From NCBI RefSeq assembly GCF_003943515.1, contig NZ_RJPT01000007.1, forward strand, positions 1,267 to 65,266: a stretch of 64,000 bases of DNA, written 5' to 3'. Positions within the stretch are counted from its first letter, which is position 1. Each line of letters opens with the position of its first letter. Below are positions 9,217 through 17,693 of the stretch, piece by piece. The translations under genes were made by a program, and so were the position numbers. Below the pieces are notes generated by a model. The model was not told the origin of the DNA, did not search any database, and saw only the letters and a program-made list of their open reading frames with translations. This DNA is from Streptococcus cristatus (lineage in GTDB: Bacteria > Bacillota > Bacilli > Lactobacillales > Streptococcaceae).

Positions 9217-9927
9217 ATGACAGCTAATCTACAAGCCTACAAGGCACATCTGCAGGCGCCTTGGGGCAAACTTCAGTATGATATTATTTTTGCCTTTCTT
9301 AAATCGCTGAAGGGACAGAAAATTCTTGATTTCGGTAGCGGTTTTGGGATTGTGGCTGATTTTCTAGCGGAAAAGAACCAAGTGACCGCCATCGAACCGA
9401 ACTCAGAAATGATTGCTGAGCGCAAGAAGGACTTTTCCTATGAGCAATTGCAAGGTAGCCTAGAAGTTCTGCAAACATTGCCAGACCAGTCTTTTGATGT
9501 CATCGTCTGTCATAATGTCTTAGAGTATGTGTCTGACCCTGCTCTCTATTTGACAGAATTTTCCCGCCTCTTAAAAAAGGACGGTAAAATTTCTCTGGTC
9601 AAGCATCACGAGGTCGGGCGGATTATGCATACGGTGGTTTTTGAAAATGACCCAGAAAAGGCTCAGCAGCTTTTGGCAGGTCAGGAATATCAAACCCACA
9701 GCATGGGAGCTGCTAAGGTCTATCAGGTTTCAGAAGTGATTTCAGGTCTGCCTTTAGAAGTTGAGGATTATCAGGGAGTACGAATTTTTTACGGGCTGCA
9801 ATCCAATGACTATAAAACGGCCCCTGACTGGGCTGAAAAGATGCTTGAAATGGAGCTGGCTGTCTGCAACCAATCACCTTATCGAGACATCGCTGCCTTT
9901 CAGCATCTTTGGCTGAGCAAGCACTGA
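9217..9927 (+). CDS. Class I SAM-dependent methyltransferase
   Basis: A 236-aa protein with a Rossmann-type SAM-binding motif LDFGSGFG near residues 32-39, an acidic IEPN at the end of strand 2, and the post-motif CHNVLEYVSDP typical of Methyltransf_11 proteins. Substrate unknown. It is tightly linked to the preceding SDR gene. Confidence 0.85.
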   Translation: MTANLQAYKAHLQAPWGKLQYDIIFAFLKSLKGQKILDFGSGFGIVADFLAEKNQVTAIEPNSEMIAERKKDFSYEQLQGSLEVLQTLPDQSFDVIVCHNVLEYVSDPALYLTEFSRLLKKDGKISLVKHHEVGRIMHTVVFENDPEKAQQLLAGQEYQTHSMGAAKVYQVSEVISGLPLEVEDYQGVRIFYGLQSNDYKTAPDWAEKMLEMELAVCNQSPYRDIAAFQHLWLSKH

Positions 9928-9966
9928 ATCTATTTATTAAGTACAATCTTCCTAGGGAGAATATTT

Positions 9967-11019
9967 ATGGCAGAAAGAAATGTCAGAGAGCCTGAGCAGC
10001 CGGTCAACTACGCCATGCTCAGTTTATTTCAGTATTTGGCTTCAGTTTTAGTAATCTTGGTGCATTGCCAGAGGCTTTTTGAGAATGAAATCCTGCATTT
10101 TACTCAGAAAAGTATGTTTGGTCGTATGGCAGTGCCCTTTTTCCTGATTTCATCAGCTTTTATGCTTAAATCCAGCTTGGCTAAGAAGCAGGAAATGAAG
10201 CTGTATATTAAGCGTGTTTTGAAGCAGTATCTTTTGTGGAGCGGGATTTATGTCCCTTATGCCTTGGCCTATTTTTGGACCTTGCCAGTTCAAAAACATT
10301 TCGCTCCTTTGGCCTTGTTGGCTGGGCTTTTGTATATCGGCTTATGTTATCAACTTTGGTACATTCCAGCCTTTCTCTTGGGCCTTTTACTTGTTCACTA
10401 TGTTTATAGAAAATGGGGTGCTAGAAAGACGGGGATTTTTTTGCTCCTGCTTTATGTAGTGGGATCCATTGAGACATACTACGCTTATTTCTCAAATAGC
10501 TGGCTTACCCAGTCATTTGATGCCTATGCTAAAATTTTCTTCACCACCCGAAACGGCCTTTTCTATACTCCCATTTTTATTTACTTAGGCTATCTTCTTT
10601 ATGATTATCAGCAGTCTAGCATTTTTAGGAAGGATTATGGGAAAAATCTATTTTTATCCGGTCTTCTTTTGCTGCTAGATGGGTGGATTGTCTTCATCCA
10701 TCAGGGAATTGACAAGAACTTCTTTTTGGCTCTGCCCCTCTTTGCTCTATTTCTGGTGAATTGGATTTTGCGTACAAGAATTGGTCAAAAATGGCAGCTA
10801 TATCACCTTAAAGAATTGAGCGTTTTATATTTCTTTTTGCATCCGATTTTTATAGAATCCTCTTTTTATCTGCTCCAGAAGACCGATTTTGCCAAATGGC
10901 AGCAGGGAAGAATTGTCTTTTTGCTAACCTTGCTCTTGACTCATCTAAGCGCAGAAGTCATTTTATTGGCTCGGAAGCGCTTGTTCTTGCAGCAAAGGCT
11001 TACAAAGGGAATGGGATGA
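9967..11019 (+). CDS. Membrane acyltransferase (acyltransferase_3 family)
   Basis: A 350-aa protein with about ten hydrophobic segments. The N-terminal YLASVLVILVHC segment carries the His of the acyltransferase_3 fold, followed by FGRMAVPFFLISSAFML, which fits cell-surface O-acyltransferases that modify glycans. The ribosome-binding site is AGGGAGAA. The gene is more AT-rich than its neighbours. The glycan target cannot be predicted. Confidence 0.82.
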   Translation: MAERNVREPEQPVNYAMLSLFQYLASVLVILVHCQRLFENEILHFTQKSMFGRMAVPFFLISSAFMLKSSLAKKQEMKLYIKRVLKQYLLWSGIYVPYALAYFWTLPVQKHFAPLALLAGLLYIGLCYQLWYIPAFLLGLLLVHYVYRKWGARKTGIFLLLLYVVGSIETYYAYFSNSWLTQSFDAYAKIFFTTRNGLFYTPIFIYLGYLLYDYQQSSIFRKDYGKNLFLSGLLLLLDGWIVFIHQGIDKNFFLALPLFALFLVNWILRTRIGQKWQLYHLKELSVLYFFLHPIFIESSFYLLQKTDFAKWQQGRIVFLLTLLLTHLSAEVILLARKRLFLQQRLTKGMG

Positions 11020-11136
11020 CAAATGAGAGCTAGTAAGTCGGATCTGCCGATCGGAGAAGTCCTAGCTGGTAAGCGAAAATCCAGAAAAGTTGCCCTTACT
11101 CAAATTTTAATCGAGTGAGGAAGTAAAACATAAAGT

Positions 11137-11187
11137 GATAGAACAGAAGAAATATTCCGTGCCTTTTTCTTCTGTTCTGTCGCTTTT
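11137..11187 (+). terminator. Rho-independent terminator before recJ
   Basis: A 15-bp imperfect stem (GATAGAACAGAAGAA with TTCTTCTGTTCTGTC, one G-T pair) and a 15-nt loop, then GCTTTTT. It separates the acyltransferase gene from recJ. Between 11020 and 11136 only a 31-codon frame (11023-11118) is seen, and it is not supported as a gene. Confidence 0.8.
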
Positions 11188-11238
11188 TCATGTTATAATA
11201 TTCAGACAAGATTGAACGGAGAAAGTGTTTCACTTATC

Positions 11239-13455
11239 ATGATTAGCTCAAAATACGACTGGCAGTTTGCCACTAATTTTACAGATGAAAAATTTTTAAA
11301 AAAGGCTAAGAAAGCTGGATTAGAACCCGCCGCTGCCAGTCTTCTTTACCAAAGAGGTGTGCAGACTGAAGAGGCCTTGCAGGAATTTTTGGAGCCTAGT
11401 TTAGACCAGCTTCACGATCCTTATGACCTGCATGATATGGAGCGAGCAGTGGAGCGCATTCGTGCAGCGATTGAGAATTACGAGCAGATTTTAATCTATG
11501 GTGATTATGATGCTGATGGGATGACCTCAGCATCGATTGTCAAGGAAGCCTTGGACCAGCTGGGGGCTGAGTGTCAGGTTTATCTGCCCAATCGCTTTAC
11601 GGACGGCTATGGTCCTAATAGCAGTGTTTACAAGTATTTTATTGAAAACCATGGGATCTCGCTCATTATTACAGTGGATAATGGAGTGGCGGGCCTTGAA
11701 GCTATCGATCTGGCCGAGTCTCTGGGCGTGGATGTTATCGTGACGGATCACCACTCTATGCCTGAGGAGCTGCCAAACGCCTATGCGATTGTCCATCCGG
11801 AACATAGCGGAGCAGATTATCCTTTCAAGTATTTAGCCGGTTGTGGTGTGGCTTTTAAGCTGGCAACAGCCTTGTTGGAAGAAGTCCAAGTCGAACTTTT
11901 GGACTTAGTAGCCATTGGCACCATTGCCGATATGGTCAGTCTGACGGGGGAGAATCGGATCTTGGTCAAATACGGCCTTTCCGTCCTAAAAAATACCCAG
12001 CGGGTGGGTCTTCAGGAACTCTTTAAAATCGCTGGTATTCAGCCAGATGAATTGGACGAAGAAACGGTTGGCTTCCAGCTTGCCCCCCGACTCAATGCAC
12101 TGGGACGGCTGGATGATCCAAATCCAGCAGTTGAGCTTTTGACAGGCTTTGACGACGAAGAAGCTCGTGACATTGCTCTCATGATCAACCAGAAAAATGA
12201 CGAGCGCAAGGAAATTGTCCAGCAGATTTATGAAGAAGCACAAACCATGCTGGACCCTAAGAGACCAGTGCAGGTGTTGGCTAAGGAAGGCTGGAACCCT
12301 GGTGTGCTCGGGATTGTCGCTGGGCGCTTGCTGGAAGAGCTGCACCAGCCAGTCATAGTGCTCAATATCGAGGATGGTATCGCTAAGGGCAGTGCCCGCA
12401 GTATTGAAGCGGTCAATATCTTTGAGGCCTTGGACAGTCACCGTGATCTCTTTCTAGCATTTGGTGGGCACGCTGGAGCAGCTGGTATGACTCTCGAAGC
12501 AGATAAACTGGCGGAGCTTGCTGATATCTTGACAGCTTACATCTTAGACAATGATTTGGATTTGACTGGCAAAACAGCCCTGTACTTAGACGAGGAGCTT
12601 CACTTGCCAGAACTGACCTTGGATACGCTCAAAAGCTTCGAAAAACTTGCGCCTTTTGGCATGGACAATAAGAAGCCACTCTTTTACCTCAAGGACTTTA
12701 AAGTGGATAATGCTCGGACTATGGGGGCTGGCAATAGCCATCTCAAGCTGAAAATTTCTCAGGAAGATGCATCTTTTGAAGTAGTAGCTTTTGGGCAAGG
12801 AAACCTGGCGACAGAGTTTGCCCAGATCAAGAATCTAGAGCTAGCTGTCAGCCTCTCTGTCAATAAATGGAACGGCCAGACCAGTCTCCAGCTCATGCTG
12901 GTAGATGCTCGTGTGGACGGCGTACAGCTTTTCAATATCCGCAGCAAAAATGCGACGCTGCCTGACAAGGTTCCAGTTTTGCGTTTCACAGAGGAATTGC
13001 CAGATTTGACAAATAGCAAAGCAGTTGTAGTTTACGACCTGCCCGATGACTTGCAGGATTTGAAGAAAATTCTTCAATCTCAGGATTTTGAAGCGATTTA
13101 CTTTAAGAATGAGATTGCCAAGCCTTACTATCTGACCGGTTATGGTACTCGTGAGCAATTTGCTAAACTTTACAAGACCATCTACCAGTTCCCTGAGTTT
13201 GATGTTCGCTATAAACTTAAAGAGTTGGCGGCTTACCTAAAAATCGACCCGATTCTCTTGGTCAAAATGATTCAGATTTTTGAAGAGTTGGGCTTTGTCA
13301 GCATCACCGAAGGTGTCATGACAGTTAATAAGGAAGCTGAAAAGAAAGAAATTGACAGTAGTCATATTTACCAAGACCTCAAGCGCGTGGTCAAAGAGCA
13401 AGAACTCATGGCTCTGGGCACCGTGCAGGAGATTTATGATTATTTGAAAGGATAA
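11239..13455 (+). CDS. recJ: Single-stranded-DNA-specific exonuclease RecJ
   Basis: A 738-aa 5'-3' exonuclease used in recombination and repair. DHH-family motifs are visible: DYDADG with D89, D91 and D93, and DHH at 170-172, followed by GHAGAAGM in the DHHA1 domain, then an OB-fold and a Firmicute C-terminal extension. ATG 11239 (MISSKYDWQF) is preferred to an in-frame TTG at 11212 by resemblance to other streptococcal RecJ starts. The last 18 or so codons are duplicated at 14326-14391 (see findings), implying that the present C-terminus was brought in with the adjacent insert. Confidence 0.95.
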   Translation: MISSKYDWQFATNFTDEKFLKKAKKAGLEPAAASLLYQRGVQTEEALQEFLEPSLDQLHDPYDLHDMERAVERIRAAIENYEQILIYGDYDADGMTSASIVKEALDQLGAECQVYLPNRFTDGYGPNSSVYKYFIENHGISLIITVDNGVAGLEAIDLAESLGVDVIVTDHHSMPEELPNAYAIVHPEHSGADYPFKYLAGCGVAFKLATALLEEVQVELLDLVAIGTIADMVSLTGENRILVKYGLSVLKNTQRVGLQELFKIAGIQPDELDEETVGFQLAPRLNALGRLDDPNPAVELLTGFDDEEARDIALMINQKNDERKEIVQQIYEEAQTMLDPKRPVQVLAKEGWNPGVLGIVAGRLLEELHQPVIVLNIEDGIAKGSARSIEAVNIFEALDSHRDLFLAFGGHAGAAGMTLEADKLAELADILTAYILDNDLDLTGKTALYLDEELHLPELTLDTLKSFEKLAPFGMDNKKPLFYLKDFKVDNARTMGAGNSHLKLKISQEDASFEVVAFGQGNLATEFAQIKNLELAVSLSVNKWNGQTSLQLMLVDARVDGVQLFNIRSKNATLPDKVPVLRFTEELPDLTNSKAVVVYDLPDDLQDLKKILQSQDFEAIYFKNEIAKPYYLTGYGTREQFAKLYKTIYQFPEFDVRYKLKELAAYLKIDPILLVKMIQIFEELGFVSITEGVMTVNKEAEKKEIDSSHIYQDLKRVVKEQELMALGTVQEIYDYLKG

Positions 13456-13457
13456 AA

Positions 13458-14327
13458 ATGAGTTATATTAAGAGTTTTAAAAGTTGGGTTGTTAAAAAAA
13501 AATTGATATTGTTTGTCTTAGTGTTTTCTTTTTTACCAGTATTGTATGTGTTGATTAAAAGATTTTTTAAAATAGATACGGTACTTGATTTAAAAGGAAC
13601 CATAGATTTTGATTGGTTATCTTATTATGGGTCACTGATTGGAAGTTATTTACTTGTGTATACTCTGTATTCTGAAAATAAAAAATATAGAGAAGAAAGA
13701 CGCGATTCAGTTAGGCCGATTTTTAATATAGGGACAAACTATGGATCTATGGGAAGTAGTAGTGAAAAGCCAAAACATACAATTATATGCACTATAAATC
13801 CTGAAAATAGAAAAGAAAAATCTAATCCAGTAACAAAAGAATATACACTTAATCAATGTAATTATATAAGAATTTTAAAGAAAGTTAATAATAAATTAAT
13901 TAGTCAGCAAAAAGAAAATAGTAGCAATGACCAGAACTTATCGAAGTCTATTCTTATTAAGGTTAGAAACATTGGTTCAGGTCATGCTTTAATTGATAAA
14001 ATAAAATATAAAGATTCTAAAGGATTAGATAGAGAGCATGTATTAGAGCCTTATGAAAGATTTATGATTGATAAGGGGACATCAAATAATCTACTCTTAC
14101 AATTTGACTCTAAAATTTCAGATATAGATCATGTTAAAATTTATTTTATTGATGTTTTGGGTTATGAATATGTCTATAAATTAAAATTAGAGTGTAGGCT
14201 CAATAGCTATCCGAAACATTATATAAAGTTAGACAATACAAAGGTTCATTTGGCCAATTTATCTAAGGCATATTTTGAAAGTTATTTTCCAAAACTTGTA
14301 GGTAAAGCGAAGGAAACAGTTTATTAA
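13458..14327 (+). CDS. AT-rich inserted gene: membrane-anchored protein of unknown function
   Basis: A 289-aa protein with two N-terminal membrane segments (near residues 15-33 and 52-66) and a basic, Lys/Asn-rich soluble region. The second segment followed by a charged helix and RPIF resembles a common two-TM module in bacterial proteins of unknown function. It begins 3 bp after recJ, using AAAGGATAAA inside the recJ end as ribosome-binding site. Base composition is far more AT-rich than recJ and apt, pointing to recent transfer. A duplicated recJ tail directly follows it. Confidence 0.7.
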   Translation: MSYIKSFKSWVVKKKLILFVLVFSFLPVLYVLIKRFFKIDTVLDLKGTIDFDWLSYYGSLIGSYLLVYTLYSENKKYREERRDSVRPIFNIGTNYGSMGSSSEKPKHTIICTINPENRKEKSNPVTKEYTLNQCNYIRILKKVNNKLISQQKENSSNDQNLSKSILIKVRNIGSGHALIDKIKYKDSKGLDREHVLEPYERFMIDKGTSNNLLLQFDSKISDIDHVKIYFIDVLGYEYVYKLKLECRLNSYPKHYIKLDNTKVHLANLSKAYFESYFPKLVGKAKETVY

Positions 14328-14391
14328 AGAACAAGAACTTATGGCTCTGGGCACTGTGCAGGAGATTTACGACTATCTCATGGATTGCTAG
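14326..14391 (+). pseudogene. Remnant of the original recJ 3' end
   Basis: These 66 bp read as KEQELMALGTVQEIYDYLMDC and a TAG stop in one frame. They match the last codons of recJ at 13393-13446 with a few silent differences, then diverge. There is no start or ribosome-binding site, so it is a displaced gene tail rather than a gene. Confidence 0.85.
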
Positions 14392-14470
14392 GGGAAAGGC
14401 CTCCTTGTTTTACAAATCTTTCATATCTAAAAATAATTGAAAGTCTGCTAGAGCCTTTTTAAATAAAACA

Positions 14471-14479
14471 TGGTATAAT
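14471..14479 (+). promoter_or_regulatory. Extended -10 promoter of apt
   Basis: TG-G-TATAAT lies 35 bp upstream of the apt ATG; no good -35 is visible, as expected of extended -10 promoters. Confidence 0.6.
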
Positions 14480-14513
14480 AGAGAGTAAAAAATTTTTTGA
14501 AAGAAAGAATATT

Positions 14514-15026
14514 ATGAATTTAAAAGATTATATTGCAACTATTGAAAACTACCCAACGGAAGGGATTATCTTCCGCGATATTAGTCCTTTGATGGCTGAT
14601 GGGAATGCCTATAGCTACGCTGTACGTGAAATTGTACAGTATGCGACTGACAAGCAAATCGACATGATCGTCGGTCCAGAAGCGCGTGGCTTTATCGTAG
14701 GTTGTCCAGTTGCCTTTGAGTTAGGAGTTGGTTTTGCTCCTGTCCGTAAGCCAGGCAAACTTCCACGTGAAGTTATCTCAGCAGACTATGAAAAAGAGTA
14801 CGGTGTAGATACTTTGACCATGCATGCGGATGCAATCAAACCTGGTCAACGCGTTCTGATTGTTGATGACCTTCTTGCAACTGGTGGAACTGTTAAGGCA
14901 ACCATTGAGATGATTGAGCGTCTTGGTGGCGTAGTGGCTGGCTGTGCCTTCCTTATCGAGCTGGATGAGCTCAAAGGTCGCGAAGCAATCGGCGATTATG
15001 ACTACAAGGTATTGATGCATTACTAA
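14514..15026 (+). CDS. apt: Adenine phosphoribosyltransferase
   Basis: A 170-aa enzyme converting adenine and PRPP to AMP for purine salvage. The PRPP-binding loop [13 protein letters not shown] lies near residues 113-125, and the N-terminal [14 protein letters not shown] and PEARGFI motifs fit the family. Length is normal. It has its own extended -10 promoter. Codons are highly biased, as in well-expressed genes, in contrast to the AT-rich insert just upstream. Confidence 0.97.
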   Translation: MNLKDYIATIENYPTEGIIFRDISPLMADGNAYSYAVREIVQYATDKQIDMIVGPEARGFIVGCPVAFELGVGFAPVRKPGKLPREVISADYEKEYGVDTLTMHADAIKPGQRVLIVDDLLATGGTVKATIEMIERLGGVVAGCAFLIELDELKGREAIGDYDYKVLMHY

Positions 15027-15027
15027 A

Positions 15028-15048
15028 GATATAGCTTATTACTATATC
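15028..15048. promoter_or_regulatory. Palindrome upstream of metA
   Basis: Perfect 7-bp arms GATATAG and CTATATC separated by 7 bp, directly after the apt stop. With no T-run it is not a good terminator. Its position 40 bp upstream of the metA promoter would suit an operator. Confidence 0.45.
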
Positions 15049-15063
15049 TAGTTAGAGAAAAAG

Positions 15064-15080
15064 TATAATTGAAAACTATA
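15064..15080. promoter_or_regulatory. Putative MET-box (MtaR-type operator) of metA
   Basis: TATAATTGAAAACTATA differs at two positions from the methionine-regulon palindrome TATAGTTTnAAACTATA that I recall for streptococcal MtaR. It overlaps the -35 of the metA promoter. An MtaR/CpsY-like LysR gene is present at 47201-48109. Confidence 0.55.
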
Positions 15081-15097
15081 TCTCCTTTGAGTATAAT
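15069..15097 (+). promoter_or_regulatory. metA promoter
   Basis: TTGAAA and TATAAT with the optimal 17-bp spacing, 30 bp upstream of the metA ATG; its -35 lies inside the putative MET-box. Confidence 0.75.
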
Positions 15098-15126
15098 GAA
15101 TATATTAAACAAAAGGAGATATTTTC

Positions 15127-16068
15127 ATGCCTATCAAGATTGATAAGAAGCTTCCCGCAGTTGAAATTTTAAGCTCTGAGAATATCTTTGTCATGGATGA
15201 TGACCGGGCAGATCATCAGGATATCCGCCCTTTGAATATCTTGATACTCAATCTTATGCCCCAGAAAATGGTGACGGAAACTCAGATTTTGCGTCATTTG
15301 GCCAACACGCCCTTGCAGCTGACTATTGAGTTTCTTTATATGACTTCTCATACGTCAAAGACCACCCAAGTGGAACACATGCAGACCTTTTACAAGACTT
15401 TTGATGAGGTCAAACATCGTTTCTTTGATGGCTTGATTATCACAGGAGCGCCAGTAGAGCATCTGCCCTTTGAGGCGGTAGACTATTGGGAGGAATTCCA
15501 GCAGGTGATTGAATGGTCAAAGACTCATGTCTTTTCGACTTTGCATATCTGCTGGGGGGCTCAAGCTGGCCTTTATGCCCGCTATGGCGTGGATAAGCAC
15601 CAGATGGAAGAGAAACTTTCGGGTGTTTACGAGCAGTCAACTCCAAGCAATAATCTGCTTTTTAGAGGTTTTGATGATGAATTTATCACGCCTCATTCAA
15701 GGCATACAGAAGTACTGAAAGAAGACATTCTGAATCTGACCAATCTAGAAATTCTCTCTGAGGGAGAAGACACGGGCTTGTCCGTTTTGGCGAGCCGTGA
15801 CTTGCGAGAGGTGTATAGCTTCGGTCATATGGAGTACGACCGTGATACCCTTGCCAAGGAGTATTTCCGTGACTTGGAAGCGGGCAAGGATCCTCATATT
15901 CCTGAGAATTACTTCAAGAATGATGATGTGAATACAACTCCTTGTTTGCGCTGGAGTTTGGCGGCAGCTCTCTTTTTCAGTAATTGGGTCAATTATGCAG
16001 TCTATCAAGAAACGCCATTTGATTGGCAAAGTCCAGAGAATGATGCATCCTTCTTTGCTTATTTATAA
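15127..16068 (+). CDS. metA: Homoserine O-acyltransferase (MetA)
   Basis: A 313-aa enzyme acylating homoserine in the first committed step of methionine synthesis. The catalytic Cys is C142 in HICWGAQ, and H234 and E236 in GHMEY complete the family's catalytic set. Whether it uses acetyl- or succinyl-CoA cannot be decided by eye; many Firmicute MetA proteins are acetyltransferases. AAAGGAGA precedes the ATG. A promoter and operator-like sequences lie upstream. Confidence 0.94.
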   Translation: MPIKIDKKLPAVEILSSENIFVMDDDRADHQDIRPLNILILNLMPQKMVTETQILRHLANTPLQLTIEFLYMTSHTSKTTQVEHMQTFYKTFDEVKHRFFDGLIITGAPVEHLPFEAVDYWEEFQQVIEWSKTHVFSTLHICWGAQAGLYARYGVDKHQMEEKLSGVYEQSTPSNNLLFRGFDDEFITPHSRHTEVLKEDILNLTNLEILSEGEDTGLSVLASRDLREVYSFGHMEYDRDTLAKEYFRDLEAGKDPHIPENYFKNDDVNTTPCLRWSLAAALFFSNWVNYAVYQETPFDWQSPENDASFFAYL

Positions 16069-16077
16069 AGAGGTACT

Positions 16078-16758
16078 ATGACTTATTTAGCAGCTTACAA
16101 AAATGGCAACTTGGTTCTTCCAAGTGCCCTCTTTTTGCATTTTAAAGACATTTTTGATTCCAGTGATGATTTTTTGGTCTGGCAGTTTTTCTATTTGCAA
16201 AATACCACCTCATTGGAGGAATTTGCGCCCAGTCAGATTGCGGAGCATATTGGCAAGACCTTGTCCGAGGTCAATCGTTCCATGTCCCATCTGACAGAAA
16301 AAGGCTTGCTCCAGTACAGAACCATTGAACTGAATGGGGAAATTGAAGCGATTTTTGATGCTTCACCGGCTTTAGAAAAGCTGGATGAACTGCTGGCAGC
16401 TAAAAGTGGTTCGCAGACTGTGGCAAAGGCGCCTCAGAATGTATTGAAAGACTTGGTGGAGACTTTCCAGCAAGAGCTAGGCCGTCTCTTGACACCCTTT
16501 GAAATTGAGGACTTGACCAAGACTGTTCAAGACGATAAAACCAATCCTGACTTGGTCAAGGCTGCCTTACGCGAAGCGGTTTTCAATGGTAAGCCTAATT
16601 GGAAATATATCCAGGCAATCTTGCGTAATTGGCGTCGGGAAGGCATTACAACCCAAGCTCAAGTAGAAGCCAAACGGGCGGAGCGTGAAGCAAGCAATCC
16701 ACAGAATGTAACGGTTTCGGATGATTTTCTCAATGCCATGAATTTGTGGAAGGACTAG
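16078..16758 (+). CDS. dnaD: DnaD-family replication initiation protein
   Basis: A 226-aa protein with an N-terminal winged-helix-like part (about 1-100) and a C-terminal DnaD domain ending in KPNWKYIQAILRNWRREGI, the YxxxIxxxW signature of the family. In Firmicutes DnaD takes part in primosome assembly and helicase loading. It starts 9 bp after metA and so is probably transcribed with it; a terminator follows at 16944. Confidence 0.92.
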   Translation: MTYLAAYKNGNLVLPSALFLHFKDIFDSSDDFLVWQFFYLQNTTSLEEFAPSQIAEHIGKTLSEVNRSMSHLTEKGLLQYRTIELNGEIEAIFDASPALEKLDELLAAKSGSQTVAKAPQNVLKDLVETFQQELGRLLTPFEIEDLTKTVQDDKTNPDLVKAALREAVFNGKPNWKYIQAILRNWRREGITTQAQVEAKRAEREASNPQNVTVSDDFLNAMNLWKD

Positions 16759-17059
16759 TTACAAGTAAGTGCGGTGGGGTTGTGCGAAATGTTTGAAGAT
16801 TTTGCTTTTCTTTCTACTATCTAGTTTCAGATTTAAAGTTCTTCAAGTCATTATAAATAGTTCCAACTCCGAGTTATTGCTCAGCAACCGCTGGTCATTG
16901 ATCAATTATCAACCATATCAATAGTTTCTGAACATAATAAGGCGAGACTGAAACATTTTTGTTTCAGTCTCTTTTTTGTTTTAGAGCCTATGATTTTGAG
17001 GAATTATGATATAATGAAAAGGTATGTTGATAATTCCATAAACAAAAGGAGAAGCGAAG
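16759..17059. other. Gap between dnaD and the LXG cassette
   Basis: Nothing gene-like is seen in 16770-16930. A strong terminator lies at 16944-16976, and an extended -10 (TG-A-TATAAT, 17007-17015) stands 45 bp before the first cassette gene, with AAAGGAG as its ribosome-binding site. Confidence 0.6.
16944..16976 (+). terminator. Rho-independent terminator after dnaD
   Basis: Arms GAGACTGAAAC and GTTTCAGTCTC form a perfect 11-bp stem, followed by TTTTTT. It insulates the toxin cassette from metA-dnaD transcription. Confidence 0.92.
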
Positions 17060-17332
17060 ATGGGACAAATTAAATCAAGCACTATTTCAGCTAGGTCTGC
17101 TATCAGCGAGCTGGTTGGAGTTGATACCAGCAATGCACAAAATAAACAAGTTGACTTTTCCTATACAGCGGAAATTTCTGGGATGGAAGCTGGCCGTCAA
17201 GCTTGCAATCAAATGTTACAGGCTATCAGTGACTTCAGTTCGGCCGTCCTAACTCAGGCCAATAAATTTCCAGAAATTGCTGCAAAAATTGAGAAACGCG
17301 ATATAGAGCAGGCTAAGCGCTGGGAGAGTTGA
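17060..17332 (+). CDS. DUF3130 / Lap1-type T7SS effector partner
   Basis: A 90-aa helical protein of WXG100-like size (TIGR04197/DUF3130 type), encoded first in an LXG cassette. From published work on Streptococcus LXG effectors, such Lap1 proteins bind the LXG domain and help present the toxin to the type VII secretion (T7SSb) machine. The C-terminal IEKRD segment may be a version of the family's F/YxxxD-type export motif. AAAGGAG lies before the ATG. The next gene begins one base after the stop. Confidence 0.85.
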   Translation: MGQIKSSTISARSAISELVGVDTSNAQNKQVDFSYTAEISGMEAGRQACNQMLQAISDFSSAVLTQANKFPEIAAKIEKRDIEQAKRWES

Positions 17333-17333
17333 G

Positions 17334-17693
17334 ATGAAGGCAGATAAAAGCGAAAAAGAACGTCAGGCACTTTACGAAAAAATTCTCAAAGTTGACAAAA
17401 AAGAAGACAAATTTATAGCTCTCAAACATCAATACGAAGATTCTCTGGTAAATTTTGCGACGGATTTCCAATATTTGACGACTCGAATGGAAAATCTACT
17501 TTATGAGTATCCGCAAAATACTGCTTCCCTCAGTCGTGATTTAGCAGAGACTCAGCATCTTAACCAACAGGTTAAGAACTATGTGGGGGTGCAGATGGAT
17601 GAACTAGAAAAGCTCGGTCGTCAAACAAGGAAGACCCTGGAAGAAGAACGAGAAAAACTGACCAAAGAAAGGAATAGTCTGCCATGGGAGTGA
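17334..17693 (+). CDS. DUF3958 / Lap2-type T7SS effector partner
   Basis: A 119-aa, highly charged, almost entirely helical (coiled-coil-like) protein with MENLLYEYPQ near the middle. Size, composition and position between a DUF3130 protein and an LXG toxin match DUF3958/Lap2 chaperone-targeting proteins. It overlaps the LXG gene by 10 bp, so the three are translated together. Assignment rests on architecture and recalled family features. Confidence 0.82.
   Translation: MKADKSEKERQALYEKILKVDKKEDKFIALKHQYEDSLVNFATDFQYLTTRMENLLYEYPQNTASLSRDLAETQHLNQQVKNYVGVQMDELEKLGRQTRKTLEEEREKLTKERNSLPWE

Noticed and set aside
11023..11118. A 31-codon frame between the acyltransferase gene and recJ
   Set aside because: Too short, without a ribosome-binding site or recognisable similarity; left as intergenic.
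11986..12441. A 151-codon open frame on the minus strand
   Set aside because: Shadow of recJ in a conserved coding region.
16770..16935. Possible IS or gene relic after dnaD
   Set aside because: I could not extract a consistent peptide in any frame, so I call nothing here.
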